A DNA stretch of 64,000 nt from the NCBI GenBank assembly GCA_949286705.1, contig CASEDF010000004.1, positions 210,572-274,571 of the forward strand, written 5' to 3'. The notes under the pieces are model-generated. The model was given only the letters and a program-made list of their open reading frames with translations. It was not told the DNA's origin and did not search any database. Both the position numbers and the translations under genes were made by a program. This document shows positions 1 to 7,949 of this stretch, in pieces (position 1 is the stretch's first letter; the number at the start of each line of letters is the position of its first letter). The DNA comes from an uncultured bacterium (GTDB lineage: Bacteria; Cyanobacteriota; Vampirovibrionia; Gastranaerophilales; Gastranaerophilaceae).

Positions 1-42
1 CTCGTTTCTTTATAATAAAAAAGACATAAACGATTGTCAAGG

Positions 43-186
43 TTAGAATTCAAAAAGCGCCTTTATGGGTATATCCAATGCGTCTGAAATTTTGATAAGT
101 GTTTTCAACCCCGGCTTATTTATACAAACCTCAATCTTGCCTAAATAATCCAAACTTATCCCGCATATAGCTCGGTATCTGTTTTT
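43..186 (-). pseudogene. Remnant of an XRE-family helix-turn-helix regulator
   Basis: The minus strand reads as the C-terminal half of a Cro/C1-type HTH protein: ICGISLDYLGKIE, then NKPGLKTLIKISDALDIP and a stop at 43-45. This matches the usual order of recognition helix, then T-L-xx-I-A-x-A-L-x-(I/V), in the family. The N-terminal half (helix 1 and a start with a ribosome site) is absent. Upstream the frame runs into a different sequence (about 187-275) that contains two copies of a GCGGGAT element in inverted orientation, typical of a short palindromic intergenic repeat. I infer that the gene was truncated by that repeat. A short protein starting at the TTG near 186 cannot be excluded but would lack half the domain. 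Confidence 0.55.
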
Positions 187-309
187 AACCGGAAGATCCC
201 GCAATACCTACCGGCTACACCGACGGATGCAGGCTCACACAACTCGTTTCTGTTCGCTTTGCAAAATGCGGGATGACGTTTTATTTTACACTTCTCTGAG
301 AGAAAACAA

Positions 310-345
310 AAGGCGCCGGCAGGGTATTTTCCCTGCCGGCGCCTT
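310..345 (-). terminator. Intrinsic terminator of adhE
   Basis: A perfect 15-bp inverted repeat (310-324 with 331-345, 6-nt loop) very rich in G and C is followed on the minus strand by a TTTTGTTTT tract. It lies 17 nt after the adhE stop codon and is one of the strongest hairpins in the window. Confidence 0.95.
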
Positions 346-361
346 AACCATTTAATTTTAA

Positions 362-3034
362 TTATTTATCGTTTTCGTAATCTCTTACAACACCTTCATA
401 AGCGTCAATGTAGATTTTCTTAATATCTTCCATCAACGGATATGCAGGGTTTGCACCTGTACATTGATCGTCGAATGCCAATTCAACCATTTCATCAAGT
501 TTATCGTAGAAGTCTTTTTCTTTTACGCCAAACTCTTTGATTGATTTCGGCAGATGAATTGCTTCTTTCAATCTGGTGATTTCGTTTAACAGCAATTCAA
601 CTTTTTCGTCGTCAGTTTTACCGCCAAGATTAAGTTCATCAGCAATCTGACCGTATTTAGCCTTAGCATTCGGGAACTTATATTGCGGGAAAATACATTG
701 TTTTTTCGGACAATCAGTTGCGTTGTATTTGATTACCTGATTAATCAATAATGCGTTTGCAACACCGTGAGGTATATTAAACATAGCACCGAGTTTGTGA
801 GCCATTGAGTGGCACAAGCCTAAAAAGGCGTTTGCAAATGCCATACCTGCGATTGTTGCCGCATAGTGCATTTTTTCTCTTGCAATCGGATCGTTTGCAC
901 CTTCGTTATAGGATCTTTCAAGATATCTGAAGATTAATTTTGTAGCTTCCAGAGCATTTGAATTAGTGAAGTTTGTAGCCATGGAAGAAACATAAGCTTC
1001 AATAGAGTGAACGAGTGCGTCAATACCTGAAGCAGCAGTCAAACCTTTCGGCATACCGTCAACAAAGTTCGGGTCAATAATTGCCATATTAGGTGTTAAT
1101 GCGTAATCTGCAATTGCGTATTTAACGTGGGTTTCATCGTCCGTAATAATTGCAAACGGTGTAACCTCTGAACCTGTACCTGATGTTGTCGGAATTGCAA
1201 CCATAGTTGCTTTTTTGCCTAAGTCAGGAATTCTGCAGATTCTCTTTCTGATATCCATAAATCTCATAGAGATATCTTCAAATACCGTATCAGGCTGTTC
1301 ATACATTAACCACATGATTTTAGCCGCGTCCATCGGAGAGCCGCCGCCAAGTGCGATAATGATGTCAGGTTCATAAGGTTTGATAATTTCCATTGCCTGA
1401 TTAATTGTAGACAATGTCGGATCCGGTTTAACATCAAAGAAAATTTGATGGTCAATACCGATTTCATCCAAAACATTAACAATCTGATCAACTGCGCCTG
1501 AATTGAATAAGAATCTGTCAGTTACAATAAATGCGCGTTTCTTGCCTTGAAGTTCACGGAGAGCCAGATCAACTGCACCTCTTTTGAAGTAAACTTTCGG
1601 CGGAACTTTAAACCATAACATGTTTTCTCTCCTTTCAGCAACAGTTTTGTAGTTTAATAAGTGTTCAACACCAATATTACCGGATACTGCGTTTTTACCC
1701 CAAGAACCGCAGCCTAATGAAAGTGACGGTTCAAGTTTGAAGTTATACAAATCACCGATACCGCCCTGTGCTGAAGGTGAATTGATTAGTACACGGCAGG
1801 TCGGCATTTTTTCAGCATATCTGTCAATTCTTTCCTGATGACGTGCGTCCGTATAAAGATCTGCCGAGTGACCTGCACCGCCTTTCAAAACAAGCTCATA
1901 AGCCATTTCTGCAGCTTCTTCAAAGTCTTTTGCTTTATACATTGTCAAAATCGGTGACAATTTTTCTCTTGAGAACGGATCTTCCCAATCAACTTTCGGT
2001 CTTTCCGCAAGCAAAATCTTGGAATTTGCGGGAACATCAAAACCTGCAAGTTCAGCAATCTTGCGCGCGCTTTGACCGACAATTGCAGGATGAGCAGTTC
2101 CGCGTTTCGGGTCAATAAACGGCAGATCCATAAGTTTCTTTTCATCTGCAGAACTCAAAAGGTGAGCGCCTCTGTATATGAATTCTTTCTTAACTTCTTC
2201 ATATACTTCGTCTACTACGACAACTGATTGTTCTGATGCACAAATCATACCGTTGTCGAAAGTTTTTGACATAATAATTGATGAAACCGCCATTTTGATA
2301 TCTGCTGTTTCGTCAATAACCGCACATGCATTACCGGGACCAACACCCAATGCAGGGTTGCCGGATGAATATGCCGCTTTAACCATTCCCGGACCGCCTG
2401 TTGCCAGAATGCACGCAATAGATTCGTGTTTCATTAACTGATTTGACAAATCAATTGAAGGAACATCAATCCAGCCGATAATATCTTCCGGAGCGCCGGC
2501 TTTTACTGCAGCTTCAAGAACTAATTTTGCAGCAGCAATTGTACATTTTGTAGCTCTCGGGTGCGGTGAAAAGATAATCGCGTTTCTTGTTTTCAATGCA
2601 ATTAATGATTTAAAAATTGCAGTTGACGTCGGGTTTGTTGTAGGAACAATACCCGCAATTACGCCTAAAGGTTCTGCAAAAACTTTTATACCGTTGGTTT
2701 TGTCTTCACTGATAATACCGCAGGTCTTTGCGTTTTTGTGTTTGTTGTAAATGTATTCTGATGCAAAGTGATTTTTAATAATTTTATCTTCCAAAACACC
2801 CATTCCTGTTTCTTCAACAGCCATTCTGGCTAAAGGAATACGTGCTTTGTCAGCAGCTGTTGCAGCAGCTTTAAAAATTGCATCTACCTGTTCCTGTGTG
2901 TAAGTTGCATAAATCTTTTGAGCTTTTTTTACTCTTTCGATAAGCAATTCCAATTGTTCCGCGTTGTCAACCAGAGTAGACTTATTTAAAGTCTTTTCCA
3001 GCTTCTCAACGGTCTTTTTGCTTTTTGTTGTCAT
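362..3034 (-). CDS. adhE: Bifunctional acetaldehyde-CoA / alcohol dehydrogenase
   Basis: Fused enzyme that reduces acetyl-CoA to acetaldehyde and then to ethanol, regenerating two NAD+ in fermentation. Residues about 25-450 are the aldehyde dehydrogenase domain, with the catalytic cysteine in NGMICASEQ (C265). Residues about 470-870 are the iron-dependent alcohol dehydrogenase domain, with [10 protein letters not shown] (NAD binding), GTGSEVTPF, and the metal-ligand stretch [12 protein letters not shown] ... [10 protein letters not shown] ... PHGVANA. The length of 890 aa is normal for AdhE. The start has an AAGGAG site 7 nt upstream. It is a single-gene unit with its own promoter, a palindromic operator over the predicted start of transcription, and a strong terminator. 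It implies mixed-acid or ethanol fermentation in an anaerobe. Confidence 0.97.
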   Translation of the reverse strand: MTTKSKKTVEKLEKTLNKSTLVDNAEQLELLIERVKKAQKIYATYTQEQVDAIFKAAATAADKARIPLARMAVEETGMGVLEDKIIKNHFASEYIYNKHKNAKTCGIISEDKTNGIKVFAEPLGVIAGIVPTTNPTSTAIFKSLIALKTRNAIIFSPHPRATKCTIAAAKLVLEAAVKAGAPEDIIGWIDVPSIDLSNQLMKHESIACILATGGPGMVKAAYSSGNPALGVGPGNACAVIDETADIKMAVSSIIMSKTFDNGMICASEQSVVVVDEVYEEVKKEFIYRGAHLLSSADEKKLMDLPFIDPKRGTAHPAIVGQSARKIAELAGFDVPANSKILLAERPKVDWEDPFSREKLSPILTMYKAKDFEEAAEMAYELVLKGGAGHSADLYTDARHQERIDRYAEKMPTCRVLINSPSAQGGIGDLYNFKLEPSLSLGCGSWGKNAVSGNIGVEHLLNYKTVAERRENMLWFKVPPKVYFKRGAVDLALRELQGKKRAFIVTDRFLFNSGAVDQIVNVLDEIGIDHQIFFDVKPDPTLSTINQAMEIIKPYEPDIIIALGGGSPMDAAKIMWLMYEQPDTVFEDISMRFMDIRKRICRIPDLGKKATMVAIPTTSGTGSEVTPFAIITDDETHVKYAIADYALTPNMAIIDPNFVDGMPKGLTAASGIDALVHSIEAYVSSMATNFTNSNALEATKLIFRYLERSYNEGANDPIAREKMHYAATIAGMAFANAFLGLCHSMAHKLGAMFNIPHGVANALLINQVIKYNATDCPKKQCIFPQYKFPNAKAKYGQIADELNLGGKTDDEKVELLLNEITRLKEAIHLPKSIKEFGVKEKDFYDKLDEMVELAFDDQCTGANPAYPLMEDIKKIYIDAYEGVVRDYENDK

Positions 3035-3107
3035 ATTTATCTCCTTTTTGATTATTACTTCAGCTCTTTTGGAGTAATTAATTTTATCATAAAATCTTTC
3101 AATTTTA

Positions 3108-3125
3108 TCGTGATTTATTTCACAA
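3108..3125 (-). promoter_or_regulatory. Palindromic operator over the adhE transcription start (Rex- or CRP/FNR-like)
   Basis: On the minus strand the site reads TTGTGAAATAAATCACGA. It fits the Rex consensus TTGTGAA-N4-TTCACAA at 12 of 14 positions and also the CRP-type TGTGA-N6-TCACA. It lies a few bases downstream of the -10 box at 3130-3135, so it should cover +1 and act as a repressor site. Rex senses NADH/NAD+ and controls adhE in many fermenters, which favours Rex, but no regulator gene is present here to decide. Confidence 0.6.
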
Positions 3126-3129
3126 TTAC

Positions 3130-3158
3130 ATTATAAAACAACGATAACAAAAAAGCAA
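3130..3158 (-). promoter_or_regulatory. adhE promoter
   Basis: TATAAT at 3130-3135 with a weak -35 (TTGCTT, 3153-3158) at 17-bp spacing. Transcription would start near 3123, leaving a leader of about 90 nt before the ATG at 3034. Confidence 0.6.
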
Positions 3159-3195
3159 GTGTATTTTTTACAATCTTTATTTTTTCTTTATAAAT

Positions 3196-3224
3196 TTGAT
3201 ATATTAATAAAACATTGATATAAT
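3196..3224 (+). promoter_or_regulatory. Sigma-70 promoter that places +1 at the start codon
   Basis: TTGATA (3196-3201), 17-bp spacer, TATAAT (3219-3224). The ATG of the next gene is at 3231, only 6 nt after the -10 box, and no Shine-Dalgarno sequence is present between them. The transcript is predicted to be leaderless. Confidence 0.7.
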
Positions 3225-3230
3225 AAAATT

Positions 3231-3935
3231 ATGCAAAATATCATTAAAAAGATTTTATACTATTTTCTCTCAATTCAAGAAAAGACGCTATCTCTGCGCC
3301 TGAATAAAAGCCTTAAAACTTCATACAGCAACAAAACCTCAAAAACAATTCTTTCTTCCACGGAACATATGACTCTCACTTTAGAAACCGAAAAAAATAA
3401 AGAACTTGTAAGAAAAAACGTTGAGGATATTGTTAAAAATTGCAGGAACAATCCTTATAAACTGCTTGACTACATAATTGCGGCAGGGACAAAAGTCTAT
3501 AAAATTAATAATGCAGACAAAATTCTGTCAGCAATAGGCGAGAATGAAGGTCTTATCTGCGAATTAAAAGGGATAAAAGCGCTTTATCTGAATCTTTTTA
3601 CAACTTCAAAATTTTCATTAACTTTTCAGCCGGCATTTGTAATGCGTGAAGGGAACATTGAACCTTTATACATGCTTCATCAATTTTACAAATGGTATTC
3701 CCTAAAGTTAAATTTACCCGGATTTGACTACAAAACTCAGGAAAATTTCAAAAAATACTTAAAAAATGTGAACGACAAGACCTTAGGCAATTTATCACTG
3801 GAAGACACACTTGCTCTGACAGAAGCCGTTGCAAGAGATCAGGAGGCAACTGATTTTGCGCTTTCCTTTGCTCAAAAAACAGAAGGCGCCAAAAAAGTTC
3901 ATAAAAAAATGACCGAAGGCGGCGCAGATATTTAA
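3231..3935 (+). CDS. Conserved-looking protein of unknown function, 234 aa
   Basis: I do not recognise this protein. It is mostly alpha-helical and lysine-rich, with no signal peptide; the N-terminus (MQNIIKKILYYFLSIQEK) is amphipathic rather than a membrane span. The middle has AFVMREGNIEPLYMLHQFYKWY and the C-terminus a run of acidic and alanine-rich residues (LEDTLALTEAVARDQEATDFAL). The start is set by an ideal promoter ending 6 nt before the ATG; there is no ribosome site, so translation is probably from a leaderless mRNA. A downstream start at the ATG near 3369 (MTLTLETEKN) also lacks a ribosome site. It stands alone, divergent from adhE. Confidence 0.75.
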   Translation: MQNIIKKILYYFLSIQEKTLSLRLNKSLKTSYSNKTSKTILSSTEHMTLTLETEKNKELVRKNVEDIVKNCRNNPYKLLDYIIAAGTKVYKINNADKILSAIGENEGLICELKGIKALYLNLFTTSKFSLTFQPAFVMREGNIEPLYMLHQFYKWYSLKLNLPGFDYKTQENFKKYLKNVNDKTLGNLSLEDTLALTEAVARDQEATDFALSFAQKTEGAKKVHKKMTEGGADI

Positions 3936-3965
3936 AAAGGAGCTATAAAGCTCCTTTAATAAAAA
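3936..3965 (-). terminator. Bidirectional hairpin between convergent genes
   Basis: Stem AAAGGAGCT / AGCTCCTTT with a 4-nt loop. Read on the minus strand it is followed by TTTTTAAAT, so it best serves the gene at 4021-4305. It may also stop the plus-strand gene that ends at 3935. Confidence 0.75.
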
Positions 3966-4020
3966 AAACTTAGCAATTGGGGTTAATTGCTATAGTTGGG
4001 GTAAGTAGTTAAGGATTCTA

Positions 4021-4305
4021 TTATGCCATATATGGCATATGAATGTATGAAGTTTTTGCTCTATTAGATTCTCTGTTTGGTGAAAATAGTATATTATAAG
4101 CCTTGGCAAATTTGCAGCCCAATGCCTTTAACGGATTAGATTGTACGGCATCGGCTTCTTGAGTAAGTCTTAAATTCTTTTCAAAATTCAATTTATCTGA
4201 ATTTTGTAAAGATAAAAGACCGATTTTAGGGGTCATGTTATTCATATAACCTTCACCAAAGGTTACGTGTTTTGTGTTTATATTACTTATAGGAGTTACT
4301 CTCAT
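4021..4305 (-). CDS. Small lineage-specific protein, 94 aa, with N-terminal PISN motif
   Basis: Function unknown. The N-terminus MRVTPISNINTKHVTFGE contains a PISN tag followed by a FG motif. The protein at 58747-59202 starts the same way (MYINPISNITYLPP). There is no signal peptide or membrane span; the rest is basic and has little predicted structure. Start choice is strong: an AAAGGAGG ribosome site lies 7 nt before the ATG, and a consensus promoter lies further upstream. The last codons lie in a perfect 16-nt palindrome (4023-4038). It is a single-gene unit with its own terminator. Confidence 0.75.
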   Translation of the reverse strand: MRVTPISNINTKHVTFGEGYMNNMTPKIGLLSLQNSDKLNFEKNLRLTQEADAVQSNPLKALGCKFAKAYNILFSPNRESNRAKTSYIHMPYMA

Positions 4306-4369
4306 TTTCTTACCTCCTTTCGAGGTTTTCTTATTAAGTGTTTTTTTAACACTTCATCTTAACAATTTC

Positions 4370-4398
4370 ACTATATACTATAAATTATTTTTTGTCAA
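4370..4398 (-). promoter_or_regulatory. Strong sigma-70 promoter for the 94-aa gene
   Basis: TTGACA (4393-4398), exactly 17 bp, then TATAGT (4370-4375). The predicted leader of about 58 nt contains a small hairpin, AAGTGTT / AACACTT (4335-4354), ahead of the ribosome site. Confidence 0.75.
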
Positions 4399-4548
4399 CC
4401 CTTATTGTAAAGATTTATTAAGTAGCTTTAAATTCAAGCAAATCAACACTTTGGGCATAAAGTGGCAAAAGTACACTTATTCGCAGGTTTTAGACTAATA
4501 CCTCTCCTGTCGGTTATGCCTGTACGGGGAATAAAATTCAGACAAAAA

Positions 4549-4588
4549 ATTACCCGATTGTATGCTAAGGTCGATATCATCGGGTAAT
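4549..4588 (-). terminator. Intrinsic terminator of the lysC operon
   Basis: 10-bp stem ATTACCCGAT / ATCGGGTAAT with a 20-nt loop, followed on the minus strand by TTTTTTGTC. It lies about 90 nt beyond the lysC stop codon. Within the 375-bp gap 4306-4680 the only other signal besides the promoter above is the hairpin at 4657-4680. Confidence 0.75.
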
Positions 4589-4656
4589 TGCCATAAAAAT
4601 ATAATTTATATTAAATATAATTAAATCTTTTTCATACTTCCAGCTATTCTTAATCG

Positions 4657-4680
4657 GGGAGCATTTGCTCCCTTTTTCTT
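4657..4680 (+). terminator. Plus-strand hairpin abutting the end of lysC
   Basis: GGGAGC / GCTCCC stem with a 4-nt loop, followed on the plus strand by TTTTTCTTTT. No plus-strand gene precedes it, so it may block antisense transcription into lysC or end a short plus-strand RNA from the 4400-4650 region. Confidence 0.55.
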
Positions 4681-5946
4681 TTAAACATCCGGAAGGTCGC
4701 CTTTGACGTCTGCGATTACGTCACTTTCAAGATTGAATACCGTATGCAAAGCTTTCACGGCTTTTTGCGCATCAGATTTATCCACAAGGCAGCTTATTTT
4801 AATTTCACTTGTAGATATCATTTTAATATTAATATTTAGAGTTGCAAGAGTTTCAAACATGGTTGAAGCTATACCCGGACGGTCAATCATGCCTGCGCCG
4901 ACAATTGAAACTTTAGCAATTTCGTCGTCAACCTTGATATCGGAAGCACCGATTACGTCTTTCAATTTATCAAGCACTGACAAAGTTTTAGGTAAATCAG
5001 CAGTATCAATTGTGAATGCAATATCATTAGTATTTGATATTTTTCTTGCATAAGACTGAATAATCATATCAACAGATATATTTTCATTAGCCATGGCGCT
5101 AAACAAACCTGCTGCGACACCCGGTTTATCCGGAACATCGCAAACAACAATTCTTGCCTGACTTAAATCTGCCGCAACACCTGCGACCGGTCTGTATAAT
5201 TCCATTTTTTCAACTCCTACAATTAATGTGCCCATATCATCAAGGTTAAAGCTGCTTCTTACCCTCATCGGAACAGCAAACTGTTTAGCGGTTTCAACAC
5301 TTCTGGGATGAAGAACGTTTGCACCGGCATGCGCCAGCTCCAGCATTTCTTCATAAGAAACTTCATCTAGCTTAGAAGCATTCGGGACAACTCTCGGATC
5401 GGTTGTATAAACCCCTTCAACATCAGTATAAATATCACACCGTTCAGCATTCAACGCAGCAGCAAGCGCAACGGCGGAGGTATCCGAACCGCCTCTGCCG
5501 AGTGTTGTAATCTCACCGTCTTCAGTTACACCCTGAAATCCTGCAACAACTATAATTTTGCCTTCTTCAAGATTTTTACGTAATTTTTCTGTTCTGATAT
5601 CGACAATTCTTGCTTTTGAATGAATATTTTCGGTCATAATTCCGACCTGCATTGCGTTAAAGCTTATTGCGTCATACCCTTGAGCCTGAATTGCCATTGT
5701 TAAAAGCGCAATGGAAACGCATTCACCTGTTGACAAAAGCATGTCCATTTCACGACTTGAAGGGTTAGGAGTCAATGATTTTGCCATTTTTACAAGATGG
5801 TCGGTAGTGTGACCCATAGCAGATACAACAACTACAACGTCGTTACCGTTTTCTTTTTCTCTGATTACAACTTTTGCTACATTTTTTATTTTTTCGGTAT
5901 CGGCAACTGATGTTCCGCCGAATTTTTGAACTATAATCTTTTTCAT
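4681..5946 (-). CDS. lysC: Aspartate kinase
   Basis: Phosphorylates aspartate in the first step to lysine, threonine, methionine and diaminopimelate. The N-terminal kinase domain starts with VQKFGGTSVAD (K8-F-G-G-T-S) and contains TLGRGGSDTSAVALA and the DPR of TTDPRVVP. Two ACT domains occupy about residues 265-415 (IVVCDVPDKPGVAAGLFSAM and VSIVGAGMIDRPGIASTMFE) and usually bind the feedback inhibitor. At 421 aa it is a monofunctional enzyme. The ATG overlaps the stop of the upstream TPR gene by one base (TGATG), so the two are translationally coupled. The operon order is HAD phosphatase, TPR protein, lysC. Confidence 0.96.
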   Translation of the reverse strand: MKKIIVQKFGGTSVADTEKIKNVAKVVIREKENGNDVVVVVSAMGHTTDHLVKMAKSLTPNPSSREMDMLLSTGECVSIALLTMAIQAQGYDAISFNAMQVGIMTENIHSKARIVDIRTEKLRKNLEEGKIIVVAGFQGVTEDGEITTLGRGGSDTSAVALAAALNAERCDIYTDVEGVYTTDPRVVPNASKLDEVSYEEMLELAHAGANVLHPRSVETAKQFAVPMRVRSSFNLDDMGTLIVGVEKMELYRPVAGVAADLSQARIVVCDVPDKPGVAAGLFSAMANENISVDMIIQSYARKISNTNDIAFTIDTADLPKTLSVLDKLKDVIGASDIKVDDEIAKVSIVGAGMIDRPGIASTMFETLATLNINIKMISTSEIKISCLVDKSDAQKAVKALHTVFNLESDVIADVKGDLPDV

Positions 5947-7433
5947 CAGTTCTGTTTTATACCTTTTAAAAGTTCTTCTAACTCCGCCCTAAGTTCGGGG
6001 TATTCAAATTTTGTTATATTATCTGCAATTGATATTGCTTCCTTAACATTATATTCACAAACCTTTTCTTTGACAAGTATGTAACTTGTATAAAATAATA
6101 AATTTAATATTTCTTGGCTGTTAGGATCGAGCTTTTCGGCTTTTCTCAGCTTTCTTTGAGCATCTTTATAATCCTGTTTTGAAATTAAATATTTTGCATA
6201 CTCCAGATATGCATTTGTGCAACATGGATTAAATTTCAAGACTTTATCATAGGAATCTCTTGTCATTTCATCATTTTTAAGTGTTTCGTAACATTTTGCA
6301 AGCCTGAAATAATTATATACATCTTTAGAATCTTTTTCCAGCGCAAGCTTGAAATACCGGATTGATTCGTCTATTTTTCCGTAAGCGAAAGCCGAAACGC
6401 CCTTGGCTTCTATTAAAAATACGCTATTAGTATTTTTTTCATCCGCAAACTCAATAAAATTATGAGCCTTTTCAAAATCCTTTGTTTCTGCCGCACATAA
6501 TGCCATGCCGGCAAGGGCATCAGGATTTTCCAAATCTTCAAACAAAACTTTTTGATACATTTCTTTTGCTTCTTCAAATCTGCACAATCTGACAAGCGCA
6601 TTGCCCCATTCAAGGTACAAAAGCGGATTAATAAGCTCTCTGTCTTTTGCCATTGAAAAATATTTTGTTGAATTTTCATAATCAAATTCCAGAGAATATA
6701 TTTTGCCGAGCAAAAGATATGCGGGGAGCATATTCGGGTTAAAATCTATTGACTGTTTTGCATAACGGATTGCGGCTTCATAATTTTCTTTTAAAAAATA
6801 CAAGTTCGCAAACTCATACATACAGCTTTCATTAGGATTAGCTCCTGACAGAAAGCTCAATTTTTCTTCCGCATCATCATATTTGTCAATTCTAACTTCA
6901 ACAATTGCAGCAAGCAGCATAGCGGCAAAATTGTACCGGTTAATCTGTATTGCTTTCATAAACTTGTCATGCGCTTCATTGTATTTTTTTTGTTTAAATA
7001 AGGACATGCCCCAGCCTGTCTGAATATCGGTATTTATAGGGGAAATTTTATCAGCCTCGACAAAAGATAATTCGGCTTTTTCGTAATCTCGTAATGTAAT
7101 CTGCACAAGACCCAATTTATGCCAGATATTTTTATCCTGAGGGTTTAACTCAGCAGACTTTTGATAATCAATAACGGAGGCTTGATAATTCCCCAACTTT
7201 TCTTCGCAAACGCCGAGATATTTATAAACCAGCGCATCTTTTCTTGTTATTGCAAGCGCTTCTTCCAGAACTTTTTTTGCGTCATCATAACGCATTTTAT
7301 CAATAAGCTTTTTGGCGCGGTTAACATAGGCAACCGACGGTATAGACTGATTGTCCGTTTCTTTTTTATAAGTATCTACGGACGTATTCAAATCTTTTAT
7401 TTTATCCAAAATCTTCTTTATCCGGCCAAACAA
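5946..7433 (-). CDS. Tetratricopeptide-repeat protein, 495 aa
   Basis: Built almost wholly of TPR units from about residue 35 to 470. Examples are VYKYLGVCEEKLGNYQASVI, IWHKLGLVQITLRDYEKAEL and VYNYFRLAKCYETLKNDEMT, each with the W/L-G-Y-A-P spacing of the 34-residue repeat. It has no signal peptide or membrane span, so it is probably a cytoplasmic scaffold. It overlaps the HAD phosphatase gene by 16 nt upstream and lysC by 1 nt downstream, so it is the middle gene of a tightly coupled operon. The partner is unknown; cell-envelope or lysine/DAP metabolism are guesses from the neighbours only. Confidence 0.85.
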   Translation of the reverse strand: MFGRIKKILDKIKDLNTSVDTYKKETDNQSIPSVAYVNRAKKLIDKMRYDDAKKVLEEALAITRKDALVYKYLGVCEEKLGNYQASVIDYQKSAELNPQDKNIWHKLGLVQITLRDYEKAELSFVEADKISPINTDIQTGWGMSLFKQKKYNEAHDKFMKAIQINRYNFAAMLLAAIVEVRIDKYDDAEEKLSFLSGANPNESCMYEFANLYFLKENYEAAIRYAKQSIDFNPNMLPAYLLLGKIYSLEFDYENSTKYFSMAKDRELINPLLYLEWGNALVRLCRFEEAKEMYQKVLFEDLENPDALAGMALCAAETKDFEKAHNFIEFADEKNTNSVFLIEAKGVSAFAYGKIDESIRYFKLALEKDSKDVYNYFRLAKCYETLKNDEMTRDSYDKVLKFNPCCTNAYLEYAKYLISKQDYKDAQRKLRKAEKLDPNSQEILNLLFYTSYILVKEKVCEYNVKEAISIADNITKFEYPELRAELEELLKGIKQN

Positions 7434-7900
7434 TCCGCCACCTCTCTGAAAGCTCCTTCACCGCCGTCTTTTTCAGTGACCTGAATATCCTGTATATTTT
7501 TAAGTTTTTCCGGAGCATGCGGCACCGTAATTTTATATCTGGCATATTCAAGACACGCAAAATCATTTATATCATCACCTATATATACAAAATCGTCCAA
7601 AGACAAGTTATATCTTTCTACAATTGATTTTAATACATCAATTTTTATTCTTATATTTTGATGGACTTCATCAATTTGAAACTTTTTTGAAAGAGTTTCA
7701 ATTGCAAAATTCTTTTCGCCGGAAATTATTGCTATATTGTAACCTTTTTTACGGAGCATGGAAAAACCGATTACGTCTTTAAAATTAAGTTTGCGTGCCA
7801 TAACACCGTCATCGTGAATGTACACACAATTATCGGTTACGACACCGTCAAAATCAGTTATAATCCATTTTATACTTTCAGGTAACTTAATCAATGACAA
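7418..7900 (-). CDS. HAD-family phosphatase of the KdsC type
   Basis: Small C0-type HAD phosphatase of 160 aa, the usual length of KdsC, which releases phosphate from KDO-8-phosphate. Motif I is ITDFDGVVTDN (nucleophile D16, acid/base D18), motif II is IAIISGEKN (S/T position), and motif IV is YIGDDINDFACL (metal-binding aspartates). No kdsA or kdsB lies nearby, so the substrate could equally be another sugar-acid phosphate, as in the N-acylneuraminate pathway. The 3' end overlaps the TPR gene by 16 nt. Confidence 0.8.
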   Translation of the reverse strand: MSLIKLPESIKWIITDFDGVVTDNCVYIHDDGVMARKLNFKDVIGFSMLRKKGYNIAIISGEKNFAIETLSKKFQIDEVHQNIRIKIDVLKSIVERYNLSLDDFVYIGDDINDFACLEYARYKITVPHAPEKLKNIQDIQVTEKDGGEGAFREVADCLAG

Positions 7901-7913
7901 AAATCCTCTTATC

Positions 7914-7922
7914 TGCTATAAT
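7914..7922 (+). promoter_or_regulatory. Extended -10 promoter of the histidine kinase gene
   Basis: TGCTATAAT, a TGn-extended -10, 27 nt before the ATG at 7950. It lies between two divergent genes (start at 7900 on the minus strand). Confidence 0.6.
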
Positions 7923-7949
7923 TATATCATAAGATAGGGCTGAGGCAAA

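Noticed and set aside
4274..4498. Plus-strand ORF of 74 codons with a hydrophobic N-terminus
   Set aside because: No ribosome site, and it covers the promoter and leader of the minus-strand gene; composition is that of random AT-rich sequence.
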